Part shown: piece after piece, positions 17,160 to 26,344 of the stretch
Position numbering within the stretch: the first letter of the stretch is position 1
Layout of the letters: every line of letters starts with the position of its first letter
Source: Halococcoides cellulosivorans
GTDB taxonomy: Archaea; Halobacteriota; Halobacteria; Halobacteriales; Haloarculaceae
DNA: 64,000 bases
Direction: 5' to 3'
Assembly (NCBI RefSeq): GCF_003058365.1
Contig: NZ_CP028858.1
Coordinates: forward strand, 2,034,836-2,098,835
The notes under the pieces: model-generated
The model's database searches: none
Told to the model about the DNA's origin: nothing
Seen by the model: the letters and a program-made list of their open reading frames with translations, nothing else
Position numbers and translations under genes: made by a program

Positions 17160-17534
17160 TCAGTCCTCGTGTCTGAGGTACCCCACGACGAACACGATTC
17201 CCGCACCGACAGCGATCGTGAGATGGGCGAGTACTTGCCACCCGTTGAAGCCGGCGGCGAGAAGGGCGAGACCCGCCCCCAGGTACAGCGCCAAGGCGCT
17301 GGCGACGGCGAGATCGATGATCGTCCACCCCTCGTCGATCGATTGCTGAGATTCGAAGACGACCTTGAACCCGACACTGACGAACAGGAGCGTGAGGACA
17401 GCCCCGAAGACGACCCCCGGCCTGAACAGCGGTTGTCCAGCACCGATGTCGTCCCCATGGGTGACGGCGAACGCTCCTCCGGCGATCACGACGATGGCAA
17501 TTGCGAGTGACGTTTGTTTGAGTCCGATATCCAT
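17160..17534 (-). CDS. Four-helix membrane protein, unknown
   Basis: A 124-residue hydrophobic protein, MDIGLKQTSLAIAIVVIAGG at the start, with four predicted helices (about 8-24, 38-56, 70-92 and 98-118) and short polar loops (FESQQSIDEGW). Codon use and the predicted topology support a real gene. I do not recognise a family. It is transcribed on its own between the SDR gene and the toxin-antitoxin pair. Confidence 0.65.
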   Translation of the reverse strand: MDIGLKQTSLAIAIVVIAGGAFAVTHGDDIGAGQPLFRPGVVFGAVLTLLFVSVGFKVVFESQQSIDEGWTIIDLAVASALALYLGAGLALLAAGFNGWQVLAHLTIAVGAGIVFVVGYLRHED

Positions 17535-17591
17535 GAGTTCGCGTTACTGCGGTACAACAGTATCCCGTAGCGTCGAGACCCCGTTCGACCG

Positions 17592-18335
17592 TCACTGCGT
17601 GACGTAGCCGCCGTCGATCACCATCGACTCGCCGGTGACGAAGGAGGCGTCGTCCGAGCAGAGCCAGACCGCGGCGTCACCGATCTCCTCGGGATCACCC
17701 AGGCGGCCCATCGGCGTCGCGTCCGCGGCCGCGTCCGCCGTGTCGGAGTCGTCGGTCATCGGCGTCCGGATCACACCCGGACAGATGGCGTTGACCCGGA
17801 CGCCGTCGGCGGCGAATTCCAGCGCGGCGGACTTCGTCAGGCCGAGCACGCCGTGTTTGCTCGCGACGTAGGGGCTCAGACCGGGAAAACCGACGACGCC
17901 AGCGATCGAGGCGGTGTTGACGATCGACCCACCGCCCGATTCGAGCATCGCGGGGATCTGGGCGCGCATCGAGCAGAACACGCCCTTGAGATTCACGCCG
18001 ATGACCGACTCCCAGTTGTCCATCGGTTGGTCGGCAGTCGCGCCGCTTTCCCCGTCGATGCCAGCGTTGTTGAACGCGAAGTCGAGACCGCCGTAGGTGT
18101 CGACGGTCGCCTCGACGAGCGCCTCGACGCTTTCCTCGTCGCTCACGTCGGTCTCGACGAACGTCGCCTCACCGCCCGCCGATTCGATGTCCGCGACGGT
18201 CTGCTGGCCGTCCTGGACGTTCACGTCCGCGACGACGACCCGTGCGCCTTCGGCGGCGAATCGCTGTGCGGCGGCGTCTCCGATCCCTGTGCTCGCGCCC
18301 GTGACGATCGTGACTGCTCCATCGAGTCCGTCCAT
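17592..18335 (-). CDS. Short-chain dehydrogenase/reductase
   Basis: A 247-residue classical SDR. The cofactor loop TGASTGIG, the NNAG motif (FAFNNAGIDG), the catalytic Ser in IVNTASIAGVVG and the YVASKHG (YxxxK) motif are present. A PGVIRTPM segment follows, and IDGGYVTQ ends the protein. It oxidises or reduces a hydroxyl/ketone group with NAD(P)(H); the substrate is not evident. The ATG gives MDGLDGAVTIVTGAS. A longer upstream frame adds an arginine-rich region that I reject. Confidence 0.92.
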   Translation of the reverse strand: MDGLDGAVTIVTGASTGIGDAAAQRFAAEGARVVVADVNVQDGQQTVADIESAGGEATFVETDVSDEESVEALVEATVDTYGGLDFAFNNAGIDGESGATADQPMDNWESVIGVNLKGVFCSMRAQIPAMLESGGGSIVNTASIAGVVGFPGLSPYVASKHGVLGLTKSAALEFAADGVRVNAICPGVIRTPMTDDSDTADAAADATPMGRLGDPEEIGDAAVWLCSDDASFVTGESMVIDGGYVTQ

Positions 18336-18394
18336 ACGATCGAAGGGGGGACGGGCCAGAGAATAATAGTTTCGGCAGTGACAGGGAGGGGCGA

Positions 18395-19717
18395 TCAGAC
18401 TCGGTCTTCGAGCGCGCTCGCGACCCGGACGATCGTCGGTTCGCCGAACGCGGGGCCGACGAACTGCGCGCCGACCGGGAGGCCGTCGGTCTCGCCTGCG
18501 GGCACGCTGATCGCGGGCAGGTTCGCCAGATTCACAGGCGTCGTGTTCGCGTCCGCGAGATACATTGTGAGCGGATCGTCCAGACTCTCCCCGCGTTCCA
18601 TCGGCGGGACCGGCATCGTCGGCGACGCCAACACGTCGACCTCGTCGAAGACGGCGTCGAAGTCCTGTTTGATCCACGCGCGGGCCTCCTGGGCCTGTTT
18701 GTAGTACTTGTCGTGATAGCCCGCCGAGAGCGCATACGTGCCCAGCAGGATCCGACGGATCACTTCCTCGCCGAAGCCCTCCGCACGGGTCGCGCCGAAC
18801 GATTCGTTCCAGTTGCCCGATTTCCCGGCGTCGTGGCCGAAGCGGACGCCGTCGAACCGCGCGAGGTTCGACGAGGCTTCCGACATCGCGATGACGTAGT
18901 ACGCGGCGACGGCGTGTTCGAGACTCGGGAGTTCGACCTCCCGGATCGTCGCGCCAGCGTCGGAGAGGCAGTCAATGGCGTCCTCGAACGTCCCGACGAC
19001 ACCCGCGTCGGCCCCGTCGAGCAGGTCGGTCACCACACCGATGGTGAGATTCGCGACCGATCCGTCGGCGGCGTCGGCGAAGCCATAGGCGGGCGCAGGG
19101 CCAGCGGGGTCGGCCCCCGTCGCGGTGTCGTAGTGGTCGCTGGCGTCGCGCGTCGTCGCGTCCCGGTCGTCCGGCCCCGCGATGACGTCCAGCGCGAGCG
19201 CCGCGTCTTCGACGCTCTCCGCGATCGGGCCGATCTGTTCGAGGCTGTTCGCATAGGCGATCAGGCCGTACCGGCTGACCAGCCCGTAGGTGGGCTTGAT
19301 CCCGACCGTGCCCGTAAAGGCCGCGGGACAGCGCACCGATCCACCCGTATCGCTGCCGAGCGCGATCGGCACGTCGCCGTCGGCGACCGCTGCGGCCGAT
19401 CCACCCGACGATCCGCCGGGAACGTGGCCCTCCGCGACGGGGTTCTCGACGGCCCCGAACGCCGACGTCTCGGTCGTCGTCCCCATCCCGAACTCGTCCA
19501 TGTTGGTCTTCCCGACGATGGCTGCCCCCGCCGCGCGCAGACGCTCGACGACGGTCGCGCTGTAGGGCGGGACGTACTCCGCGAGCATCGTCGAGCCAGC
19601 GGTCGTCCGGACGCCCGCCGTCGAGATGTTGTCTTTGACCGCGACCTCGCGATCGGCGAGTGCGCCCGATCCGTCGGCGTCGATCCGCTCGCGAGTGACG
19701 TACGCGTTCGAGTCCAT
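18395..19717 (-). CDS. gatA: Glu-tRNA(Gln) amidotransferase subunit A
   Basis: A 440-residue amidase-signature protein that supplies ammonia for conversion of Glu-tRNA(Gln), and possibly Asp-tRNA(Asn), to the amidated form. The Ser-cisSer-Lys triad is visible in VAVKDN, GGSSGGSAAAVADG and GSDTGGSVRCPAAF. It forms the GatCAB complex with the GatC subunit encoded immediately upstream (one-base gap, same strand). GatB is not in this window. It is full length and cytoplasmic. Confidence 0.95.
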   Translation of the reverse strand: MDSNAYVTRERIDADGSGALADREVAVKDNISTAGVRTTAGSTMLAEYVPPYSATVVERLRAAGAAIVGKTNMDEFGMGTTTETSAFGAVENPVAEGHVPGGSSGGSAAAVADGDVPIALGSDTGGSVRCPAAFTGTVGIKPTYGLVSRYGLIAYANSLEQIGPIAESVEDAALALDVIAGPDDRDATTRDASDHYDTATGADPAGPAPAYGFADAADGSVANLTIGVVTDLLDGADAGVVGTFEDAIDCLSDAGATIREVELPSLEHAVAAYYVIAMSEASSNLARFDGVRFGHDAGKSGNWNESFGATRAEGFGEEVIRRILLGTYALSAGYHDKYYKQAQEARAWIKQDFDAVFDEVDVLASPTMPVPPMERGESLDDPLTMYLADANTTPVNLANLPAISVPAGETDGLPVGAQFVGPAFGEPTIVRVASALEDRV

Positions 19718-19718
19718 C

Positions 19719-19997
19719 TCAGGACACCCGTGGCCCCTTGAAGTAGCCCGCCTCGGTCTCGGCGGCGTTGTCGAGTGCGTCCTCGGTGTCGAGTGACTCG
19801 CGCACCTCGTCGGCGCGGAGGACGTTCGTCAGGTCGGGGTCCGCGTCTGTCTCGGGCACCTCGTCGAGGCGATCGAAGTACTCGAGGATGTCGCCAAACT
19901 GGTCGGCCATACGGTCGACGGCGTCGTCGTCCAGGTCGACTCGGGCCAGATCAGCGACGTGGCGGACCTCTTCGTGATCGACGGTCCGGTCGCTCAT
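19719..19997 (-). CDS. gatC: Glu-tRNA(Gln) amidotransferase subunit C
   Basis: A 92-residue GatC that stabilises GatA in the GatCAB complex. Typical features are the N-terminal HEEVRHVADLARVDLDDD, the middle FGDILEYFDRLDEV and the C-terminal VLRADEVRESLD followed by AGYFKGPRV. The start is the ATG giving MSDRTVDHEEV. The stop lies one base before the gatA start, so the two genes are co-transcribed. Confidence 0.93.
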   Translation of the reverse strand: MSDRTVDHEEVRHVADLARVDLDDDAVDRMADQFGDILEYFDRLDEVPETDADPDLTNVLRADEVRESLDTEDALDNAAETEAGYFKGPRVS

Positions 19998-20130
19998 GAC
20001 TCGCTGGCGGGTCGCTGCGCCACTAAGCGTTTCGACCCCGAGCGCACCGGGTGTGACAGTGATCGCCAAGCAAATCTTCGTCGAGAAAAACTCACGTTCG
20101 AGAGTCGCCGGCCAAATTTTTGGCTTGCCA

Positions 20131-20162
20131 AAGATTTAAGTCGCTTCCGGTCCAACAATAAA
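20131..20162 (+). promoter_or_regulatory. TATA elements upstream of tfb
   Basis: Two AT-rich candidates sit in GC-rich surroundings: AGATTTAAGT (20131-20140) and AACAATAAATC (about 20153-20163). Either would give a short leader before the ATG at 20208. The first has the better TTTAAG-like core. Confidence 0.45.
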
Positions 20163-20207
20163 TCGAGTGACGGAGTTTTCCGGGCTCACGCCCGATCATG
20201 GAGACCA

Positions 20208-21173
20208 ATGTCAGATACGACAATCAGAACCACCGAGCGCGACACGGACGAACGTACAGAACCCGCTGGTGAACACCTCGAATGTCCGGAGTGTGGGGGA
20301 TCGCTGAAGAGTGACTCCGGCCGCGGCGAGACGGTCTGTGAGGAGTGTGGGCTGGTGGTCGAAAGCGACGAGATCGACCCTGGTCCGGAGTGGCGCGCGT
20401 TCGACTCCGCGGAGAAAGACGAGAAGTCCCGCGTGGGCGCGCCCACGACGAAGATGATGCACGACAAGGGCCTCTCGACGAACATCGGGTGGCAGGACAA
20501 AGACGCCTACGGGAACTCACTGTCCAGCCGTCAGCGCGAGAAGATGCAGCGCCTGCGGACCTGGAACGAGCGCTTTCGCACCCGCGACTCCAAAGAGCGC
20601 AACCTCAAGCAGGCCCTCGGTGAGATCGATCGGATGGCGTCGGCACTCGGCCTCCCCGAGAACGTTCGCGAGACCGCGAGCGTGATCTATCGACGCGCCC
20701 TCGACGAGGACCTCCTGCCCGGGCGATCGATCGAAGGCGTCGCGACCGCCTCGCTGTACGCCTCCGCGCGGCAGGCCGGCACCCCGCGAAGTCTCGACGA
20801 GATCGACGCCGTCTCGCGGGTCGACAAAGACGAGGTCGCCCGAACCTATCGGTACGTCGTCCGCGAACTCGGCCTCGAAGTCCAGCCTGCCGACCCCGAA
20901 AGCTACGTGCCCCGCTTCGCGAGCGATCTCGACCTCTCGGACGAGGTCGAGCGCCGCGCGCGCGAACTGCTTCAGAACGCCAAAGAGAAAGGCGTCCACT
21001 CCGGCAAGTCGCCGGTCGGTCTCGCTGCGGCGTCGGTGTACGCCGCCTCCTTGCTCGCCAACGAGAAGGTGACCCAGAGCGACGTCTCCGCGGTCGCCAA
21101 CATCTCGGAAGTGACGATTCGGAATCGGTATCACGAACTGCTGGAAGCCGAAGAGTCGATCCGCACGCTGTAG
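20208..21173 (+). CDS. tfb: Transcription initiation factor TFB
   Basis: A 321-residue archaeal TFIIB homologue that links TBP-bound promoters to RNA polymerase. It has an N-terminal zinc ribbon (CPECGG and CEECGLV) and a B-finger region (WRAFDSAEKDEKSRVGAPTTK). Two cyclin-fold repeats follow (about 125-215 and 220-310), with RSIEGVATASLYASARQAG and GLAAASVYAASLL. Haloarchaea carry several TFBs; this looks like a standard complete copy. The ATG gives MSDTTIRTTE. It is divergent from gatC-gatA. Confidence 0.95.
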   Translation: MSDTTIRTTERDTDERTEPAGEHLECPECGGSLKSDSGRGETVCEECGLVVESDEIDPGPEWRAFDSAEKDEKSRVGAPTTKMMHDKGLSTNIGWQDKDAYGNSLSSRQREKMQRLRTWNERFRTRDSKERNLKQALGEIDRMASALGLPENVRETASVIYRRALDEDLLPGRSIEGVATASLYASARQAGTPRSLDEIDAVSRVDKDEVARTYRYVVRELGLEVQPADPESYVPRFASDLDLSDEVERRARELLQNAKEKGVHSGKSPVGLAAASVYAASLLANEKVTQSDVSAVANISEVTIRNRYHELLEAEESIRTL

Positions 21174-21220
21174 ATCGTCGGGTCGCGCTCCGCTCCGTCT
21201 CGACTGTTTTCGACGCCGTT

Positions 21221-23824
21221 TCAGACCATCTCGAACAGCGCGAGCACGTCCTGCTGGTCGAGGGTGCCGTCGCCCGTGAAGTCGTAGTACTCCAGATTGT
21301 CTTGCGCGACGCTCGAATCGGCGTTCTGGAACAGCCTGTTCACGTCGGGGAAGTTGAGCGTCCCGTCACCCGAGAGGTCCTCGTACAGGCCGTCACCGTC
21401 CGGATCGGTCGGTGCGTTCGGCCACGTCGGTCCGTCGGGCAGTGGGTCACCCTCGTCGCCCCCGACGACGAGGTCGGTCGCCGGATACGACCACCACGGC
21501 CCGTCGGCGGCGATCACGCCGATCTCGTAGGTCTGACCCGTATCGAGCCCACCGATCGTCGCGCTGGTCTCGGTCGTCGTCGTGACGACCCGATCGTCGA
21601 GTTCGACGAGGTACTCGTCGGCGTCCGCGACGGACGACCACTCGACCATGACGCTGGTGCCGTTGCCGTCCGTCGAGACCGTCGCGGGCGCGGGCGGGCG
21701 CAGAGAGTTCTCGGGCGTACTCGTCTGGCCGGGTTCGCGGCCCGCGACCTGATCGCCATCGTAGTACACCGGGAGGGTCTCGACGACGTCCACCTCCGAC
21801 CCGATGCCCTCGTGGCTGGGCGACGCAGCGGGATCCCAGCCGTCGACCCCGTAGGCCGCGATGGCGAAGCTGATCTCCTTGCGACCGCGGAAGGCGTGCC
21901 CCGAGTAGTCGAACTCGACGTAGTAGAGGCCGTCCTCGTCGGTGGGTTTCGGATCGCTCACCGCGACCGAATGCCCCTCCTGACTGCCGACCTGGTCGTA
22001 GGTCACGTCGAACGTGACGTCGTCGACCGTCCCCGACATCTCGGAGACGTCGAAGTAGTATCGGAAGCTCAGCCCGTCGACGCCTCGAGCCGGGTGGAAC
22101 AGTTCGCTGATGAGATAGGCTTTGTAGTCGATGCGGTTGCCGTCGTTGCGGTCGACGGCCGCCTCGACCCAGAACGCGTCCTCGTCGCGGCCCTCCGGCG
22201 GGAACTCACTGACCGGGAGCGGGTCGTCGGACCCGAACCGCTCGTAGAAGCCCGCGAGCGCGCCGACGAAGGCGGCGTTGTAGTCGCTGGTGACTTCGTT
22301 GAGCTTCCAGTCGTCCGTCTCGTCGACGTGATTGTCGCTGACGTCGGGCCCGCCGACGAGCGCGCCCCACAGCGTGTGGCGGTGCTCGACCGGATCGGTC
22401 GGATCGCCAGTCAGCGCACCGTGAGCGGTGTCGTGGTGTGGGTGGGAGGCGTAGTCGTCGGTGAAGCCGACGATCAGCGAGTAGTCGAACGGATTCGATC
22501 CCATGATATAACGCATCTGCCCTTTCGCCCACTCGACGAACCCGTCGTGATCGTTGTACTTGTCGTAGACCAGCGCGGACAGTTGCGCGGCGGCGTTGTA
22601 CCGGGCCGACCCCCACTCGCTGAGCCACGAGAAGCCCGCCGGGGTCGTCGTGATGTAACTGCCGCCGCCTGATTTGTGCTCGATGTCGCCACCCGACCAG
22701 AAGGCCAGATTCTGGTGGGCGAAATCCCACCACTTCTGATCGTCGGTGATCGCGCCCAGGCGGAGGAAGACGCCACCCCAGACGTTCTCCCAGCAGTGCA
22801 CCCAGTGGTTGTTCCAGTCGTCCGATTCGGTGCTCAGAATCGCGCTCAGGTGACCGGTGTACGACCCGCTGGCGTCAGTGCCGATGACGTCGTCGAGATA
22901 CTGGTCCTCGCCAGTCGCCTCGTGCAGCCACAGCGCGGCCCACGCCAGGTCGTCGGCGTCACTGGTCGAACCGTAGTACGGGGCGGCCGTGTCCGGCCTC
23001 CCCCGGTACTCGTCACCGAAGTCGTACAGCTTTCGGGCCGTCTCGACACACTCGGTCGCGAACTCCGGATCGCGGTCCTCGAACGCCAGCGAGACGACCG
23101 CCAGCGCGGCCGCCGCCTCACCGGCGCGGTCGCTCGCGGGATTGTCCGCCGTCGCGAAGTAGGCCGGACGGGGCGACGTCTCGGGATCCTGTAGCTCCGC
23201 AGGCCCCCAGTAGTTGTGGTCGAACCCGTCCCCACCGTTCGAGACCTGATAGGCAAAGGCGACGACCTCGCCGTCCGCGACGAACGTGTTCCCGAGGATG
23301 TACTCGGCGTACCGCCGGAGGTGATGGCGGATGTGGTCGTCGGTCTCGGTGTCCTCGAACGCGTCGGGGAACTCGTAGTACGCCCACCCGAGCGTCGAGG
23401 CCGTATAGAACGCCGGCAGGCCGAACTTCACGTGGTCACCGGCGTCGTGATACCCCCCCGCGAGGTCGACCGTCCCCGTCCCCTCGGGGTCGAGCACATC
23501 GCTGTACTCGTCGATGAATCCGCTAGAGAGTGTCGTTCCGCCCTCCTCGACGGCCGCGTCGAGCGGCACGGCAGTATCGGTCGTGTGACAGTCCCCGCGC
23601 CAGTCCAGGCGACTCTCCTCGCGGACGCCCGGACCGCACATGTTGGCGTCGTAGAAGTACAGCGACTTCTGCAGCGCCTCCGCGACGTTGTACCCCTCCA
23701 TCCCGGCGACCGGCGTGACCGCCGACCCCCCGATGGCCAGCGCGCCGAGTCCAGCGCCGGTCGTTCGAACGAACGTCCGTCGGTCGATGCCACTCCTGTC
23801 GGACGATTGCATGTTGTCTGTCAT
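21221..23824 (-). CDS. Tat-secreted GH9 cellulase with CBM3, FN3, dockerin-like end
   Basis: Endoglucanase- or cellobiohydrolase-type beta-1,4-glucanase of family GH9, exported by the twin-arginine route (DRRTFVRTTGAG). The catalytic domain spans about 45-555. Asp residues lie in YHDAGDHVKFG (near 127 and 130), a His motif in PHHDTAHG, and the probable acid Glu in KLNEVTSDYNA. A CBM3-like domain (FWVEAAVDRNDGNRIDYK, LSFRYYFDVSE), an FN3 domain (TVSTDGNGTSVMVEWSSV) and a C-terminal pair of F-hands follow. The F-hands are DLSGDGTLNFPDVNRLF and DFTGDGTLDQQDVLALF. The end matches that of the GH3 enzyme and of a giant surface protein. I use the ATG at 23824: a TATA-like ACAATAATC near 23851-23859 fits it better than the GTG at 23830. 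Confidence 0.94.
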   Translation of the reverse strand: MTDNMQSSDRSGIDRRTFVRTTGAGLGALAIGGSAVTPVAGMEGYNVAEALQKSLYFYDANMCGPGVREESRLDWRGDCHTTDTAVPLDAAVEEGGTTLSSGFIDEYSDVLDPEGTGTVDLAGGYHDAGDHVKFGLPAFYTASTLGWAYYEFPDAFEDTETDDHIRHHLRRYAEYILGNTFVADGEVVAFAYQVSNGGDGFDHNYWGPAELQDPETSPRPAYFATADNPASDRAGEAAAALAVVSLAFEDRDPEFATECVETARKLYDFGDEYRGRPDTAAPYYGSTSDADDLAWAALWLHEATGEDQYLDDVIGTDASGSYTGHLSAILSTESDDWNNHWVHCWENVWGGVFLRLGAITDDQKWWDFAHQNLAFWSGGDIEHKSGGGSYITTTPAGFSWLSEWGSARYNAAAQLSALVYDKYNDHDGFVEWAKGQMRYIMGSNPFDYSLIVGFTDDYASHPHHDTAHGALTGDPTDPVEHRHTLWGALVGGPDVSDNHVDETDDWKLNEVTSDYNAAFVGALAGFYERFGSDDPLPVSEFPPEGRDEDAFWVEAAVDRNDGNRIDYKAYLISELFHPARGVDGLSFRYYFDVSEMSGTVDDVTFDVTYDQVGSQEGHSVAVSDPKPTDEDGLYYVEFDYSGHAFRGRKEISFAIAAYGVDGWDPAASPSHEGIGSEVDVVETLPVYYDGDQVAGREPGQTSTPENSLRPPAPATVSTDGNGTSVMVEWSSVADADEYLVELDDRVVTTTTETSATIGGLDTGQTYEIGVIAADGPWWSYPATDLVVGGDEGDPLPDGPTWPNAPTDPDGDGLYEDLSGDGTLNFPDVNRLFQNADSSVAQDNLEYYDFTGDGTLDQQDVLALFEMV

Positions 23825-23898
23825 GTCCACCCCGGGACCGTCCCCGTTGGATTATTGTAGCACCTCCGCGATGATAAGAATTCGCGTCCGCGCCCGCA

Positions 23899-23931
23899 CG
23901 CACGACACAAATTGTCGCGCTATGTCGTGCG
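23899..23931. promoter_or_regulatory. Perfect inverted repeat between GH3 and GH9
   Basis: CGCACGACA and TGTCGTGCG, nine bases each, separated by 15 bases. It lies between the stop of GH3 (23943) and the promoter of GH9. It could be a regulator binding site for the cellulase or a terminator-like hairpin for GH3. It lacks the T-run of a classic terminator. Confidence 0.45.
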
Positions 23932-23942
23932 ATCGGCAGCGA

Positions 23943-26222
23943 TCAGACCGCCTCGAACAGCGCGAGCACGTCCTGTTGGTCGACGATGGCGTCGCCCGTG
24001 AGGTCGTACGCACCGACGTGGTCCTGGACCGCGGCGGAGTCGGTCTGCTGGAAGAAGCGGTTGACGTCCGGGAAGTCGAGTTTACCGTTCGCGTTGAAGT
24101 CCTCGTGGATGCCGTCGCCGTCGATATCGCGAGGCACGACCCCGTCGACTGGCGTCAAGCCGCTCTCCCCGACCGCGATATCGACGGTCTCGCGAACGTC
24201 CCGAGAGGACGCCCCGACGTGAATCCGGAACTGGCCGTCATCGACGGCCCACGCGCGAGCGTCCGGGTCGAAATACGCGAACGCCGAGCGATCGAGATCG
24301 ATCTCGACTGTCGTCGCCGTCCCCGGGTCGAGACGGACTTTCTGGAAGCCCGAGAGTTCTTTCGGCGGGCGCTCGACCGCCGGGTCGCGCTCCTCGACGT
24401 ACACCTGGACGACCTCGCTGCCCGCGACCGACCCGGTGTTGGTCACTTCGACGGAGACCGTCGCGCGATCCTCGGTCGTCGGGTCGTATCCTGCGGGCGC
24501 GTCGACCACCTCGATCGCGAACTCCGTATACGAGAGGCCGTGCCCGAACGGATAGAGCGGGTCGACGCCCGCCGCGTCGAAGTGTCGATAGCCGACGAAC
24601 ACGCCTTCGTCGAAGTGGACCCGATCGTTCTCGCCCGGGTACTGCCGCTGCTCGGAGACGGGGTAATCGTCGAAGGACTGTCCGAACGTCGTCGGGAGTT
24701 TCCCGCCCGGGTCGCAGTCCCCGAAGACGACGTTCGCCGTCGCGGTGCCGTCCTCCATGCCCGGATACCACATCGAGAGCACCCCGTCGACGTCGTCGAC
24801 CCACGGCATCACGATCGGCCCCGGAATGTGCACGACCGCGACGGTGGGCCCACTCGACGCGGCCTGCTGGATCAATTCGTCGTCACGCCGTTCGAGGTGC
24901 ATGTCCGAGCGATCCTCGAACTCCGAAGAGTACACCTGGCCAAAGGCCAGTGTGACGTCGGCCTCGCTCGCGACCCGGGCCGCCGAACTCGGATCGCGAC
25001 CCGTCCGGATCTCCGCGCGCCCGTCGACGAACTCCTGGATGCCCTCCAGCGGACTGACGGTATCGGCCGGCGTGACCTCCGCCGCGCCGCCACCGCCCAC
25101 GAGCGCGTCGTCGATCGCACGCCCGACGACGCCGATCCGATCGACCGCGTCGGGATCGATGGGCAGCGCGCCGTCGTTTTTCAGCAGTGTCGCACCTTCT
25201 TCAGCGATCTCACGGGCGAGGTCCCGATGGGCGGTCGTGTTGCGTTCGCCCGGGCCGATCGACCCGTCGAGATGGCCCGTCTCGGCAAACGCCGTGAGGA
25301 CCCGTGTGACCATCTCGTCGAGCTGTGATTCGGGCACCTCGCCGTTCTCGACCGCACGGCGAAGGTCAGCCCCGTAATACTCGTCTTCCCACATCTCGAC
25401 GTCCTGGCCCGCGAGCGCGCTGTCGACGGTACTGCCCATCGCGCCCCAGTCCGAGACGACGAAGCCCTCGAATCCCCATTCGTCTTTCAGCACGTCCGAG
25501 AGGAGAACCTCGTGTTCGGTGCAGTACGTGCCGTTGACCCGGTTGTACGCCGACATCATCGAGAGCGCGCCCGCCTCGACGGTCGCCCGGTAGCCCGGGA
25601 GATAGATCTCACGAAGCGCGCGCTCGCTCACCTCGGAACTGACGTACTTGCGGCGTGTCTCCTGGGTGTTCGCCGCGAAGTGTTTCGGCGTCGCGACGAC
25701 GTCTTCGGACTGGATCCCGCGCGTGCTCGCGGCCGCCATCGCGGCAGTGAGCAACGGATCTTCGCTGTAGTACTCGAAGTTGCGCCCACAGACGGGCACG
25801 CGCTGGATGTTCAACGCTGGCCCGAGCAGTTGGTGGGCATCGACCGCTTTGGCCTCCCGACCCATCGCCCGACCCTGTCGTTCCATCAACTCGGGATCGA
25901 ACGACGCCGCGGCGGCGATCGACGCCGGAAACGCGGTCATCGGGGTCTCGGATTCGGTCCGAACGCCGACCGGCCCGTCGAACATTCTGATCCCCGGAAT
26001 GCCAAGGTCGTGCAGTGGCGCGATCCACCCCGTCGCGTCTCTTTTGTCGTGGCCGTGCACCATGTGGACCTTCTGGTCGATCGACATCTTATCGACCAAG
26101 CCGGATACCTGGGTCGCGCCCGCCGCGAGGCCGCTCGACCCCGCCGCGATGGCGGCGAGCGTTCCCAGTACGCGTCGGCGTGTCACACTCTGCGGTCCGT
26201 CGTCCCCCGATCGGTCAGTCAT
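23943..26222 (-). CDS. Tat-secreted GH3 beta-glucosidase with dockerin-like end
   Basis: A 759-residue GH3 glycosidase that would release glucose, or another terminal sugar, from cello-oligomers outside the cell. The Tat signal is TRRRVLGTLAAIAAG. GH3 N-terminal landmarks are IRMFDGPVGVR, the KHF motif in ATPKHFAANTQETRRKY, and the nucleophile Asp258 in VVSDWGAMGS. The C-terminal domain (WYPGMEDGTATANVVFGD, YPFGHGLSYTEF) and an FN3-like domain follow. The last about 60 residues are the dockerin-like pair (DFNANGKLDFPDVNRFF, DLTGDAIVDQQDVLALF). The gene is just upstream of GH9 on the same strand, and the two could act in sequence on cellulose. Confidence 0.94.
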   Translation of the reverse strand: MTDRSGDDGPQSVTRRRVLGTLAAIAAGSSGLAAGATQVSGLVDKMSIDQKVHMVHGHDKRDATGWIAPLHDLGIPGIRMFDGPVGVRTESETPMTAFPASIAAAASFDPELMERQGRAMGREAKAVDAHQLLGPALNIQRVPVCGRNFEYYSEDPLLTAAMAAASTRGIQSEDVVATPKHFAANTQETRRKYVSSEVSERALREIYLPGYRATVEAGALSMMSAYNRVNGTYCTEHEVLLSDVLKDEWGFEGFVVSDWGAMGSTVDSALAGQDVEMWEDEYYGADLRRAVENGEVPESQLDEMVTRVLTAFAETGHLDGSIGPGERNTTAHRDLAREIAEEGATLLKNDGALPIDPDAVDRIGVVGRAIDDALVGGGGAAEVTPADTVSPLEGIQEFVDGRAEIRTGRDPSSAARVASEADVTLAFGQVYSSEFEDRSDMHLERRDDELIQQAASSGPTVAVVHIPGPIVMPWVDDVDGVLSMWYPGMEDGTATANVVFGDCDPGGKLPTTFGQSFDDYPVSEQRQYPGENDRVHFDEGVFVGYRHFDAAGVDPLYPFGHGLSYTEFAIEVVDAPAGYDPTTEDRATVSVEVTNTGSVAGSEVVQVYVEERDPAVERPPKELSGFQKVRLDPGTATTVEIDLDRSAFAYFDPDARAWAVDDGQFRIHVGASSRDVRETVDIAVGESGLTPVDGVVPRDIDGDGIHEDFNANGKLDFPDVNRFFQQTDSAAVQDHVGAYDLTGDAIVDQQDVLALFEAV

Positions 26223-26344
26223 GCCTGAGAGTCCCTGTCACTGACGGTCGGACGCCGTCAGCGATGATCGAAGATTACGTTCTTATTTCGCATTAAAATT
26301 TTCGTCGGTCGAGGGTCGAAAATGGGGAAAACCGCGTCGTGTCG

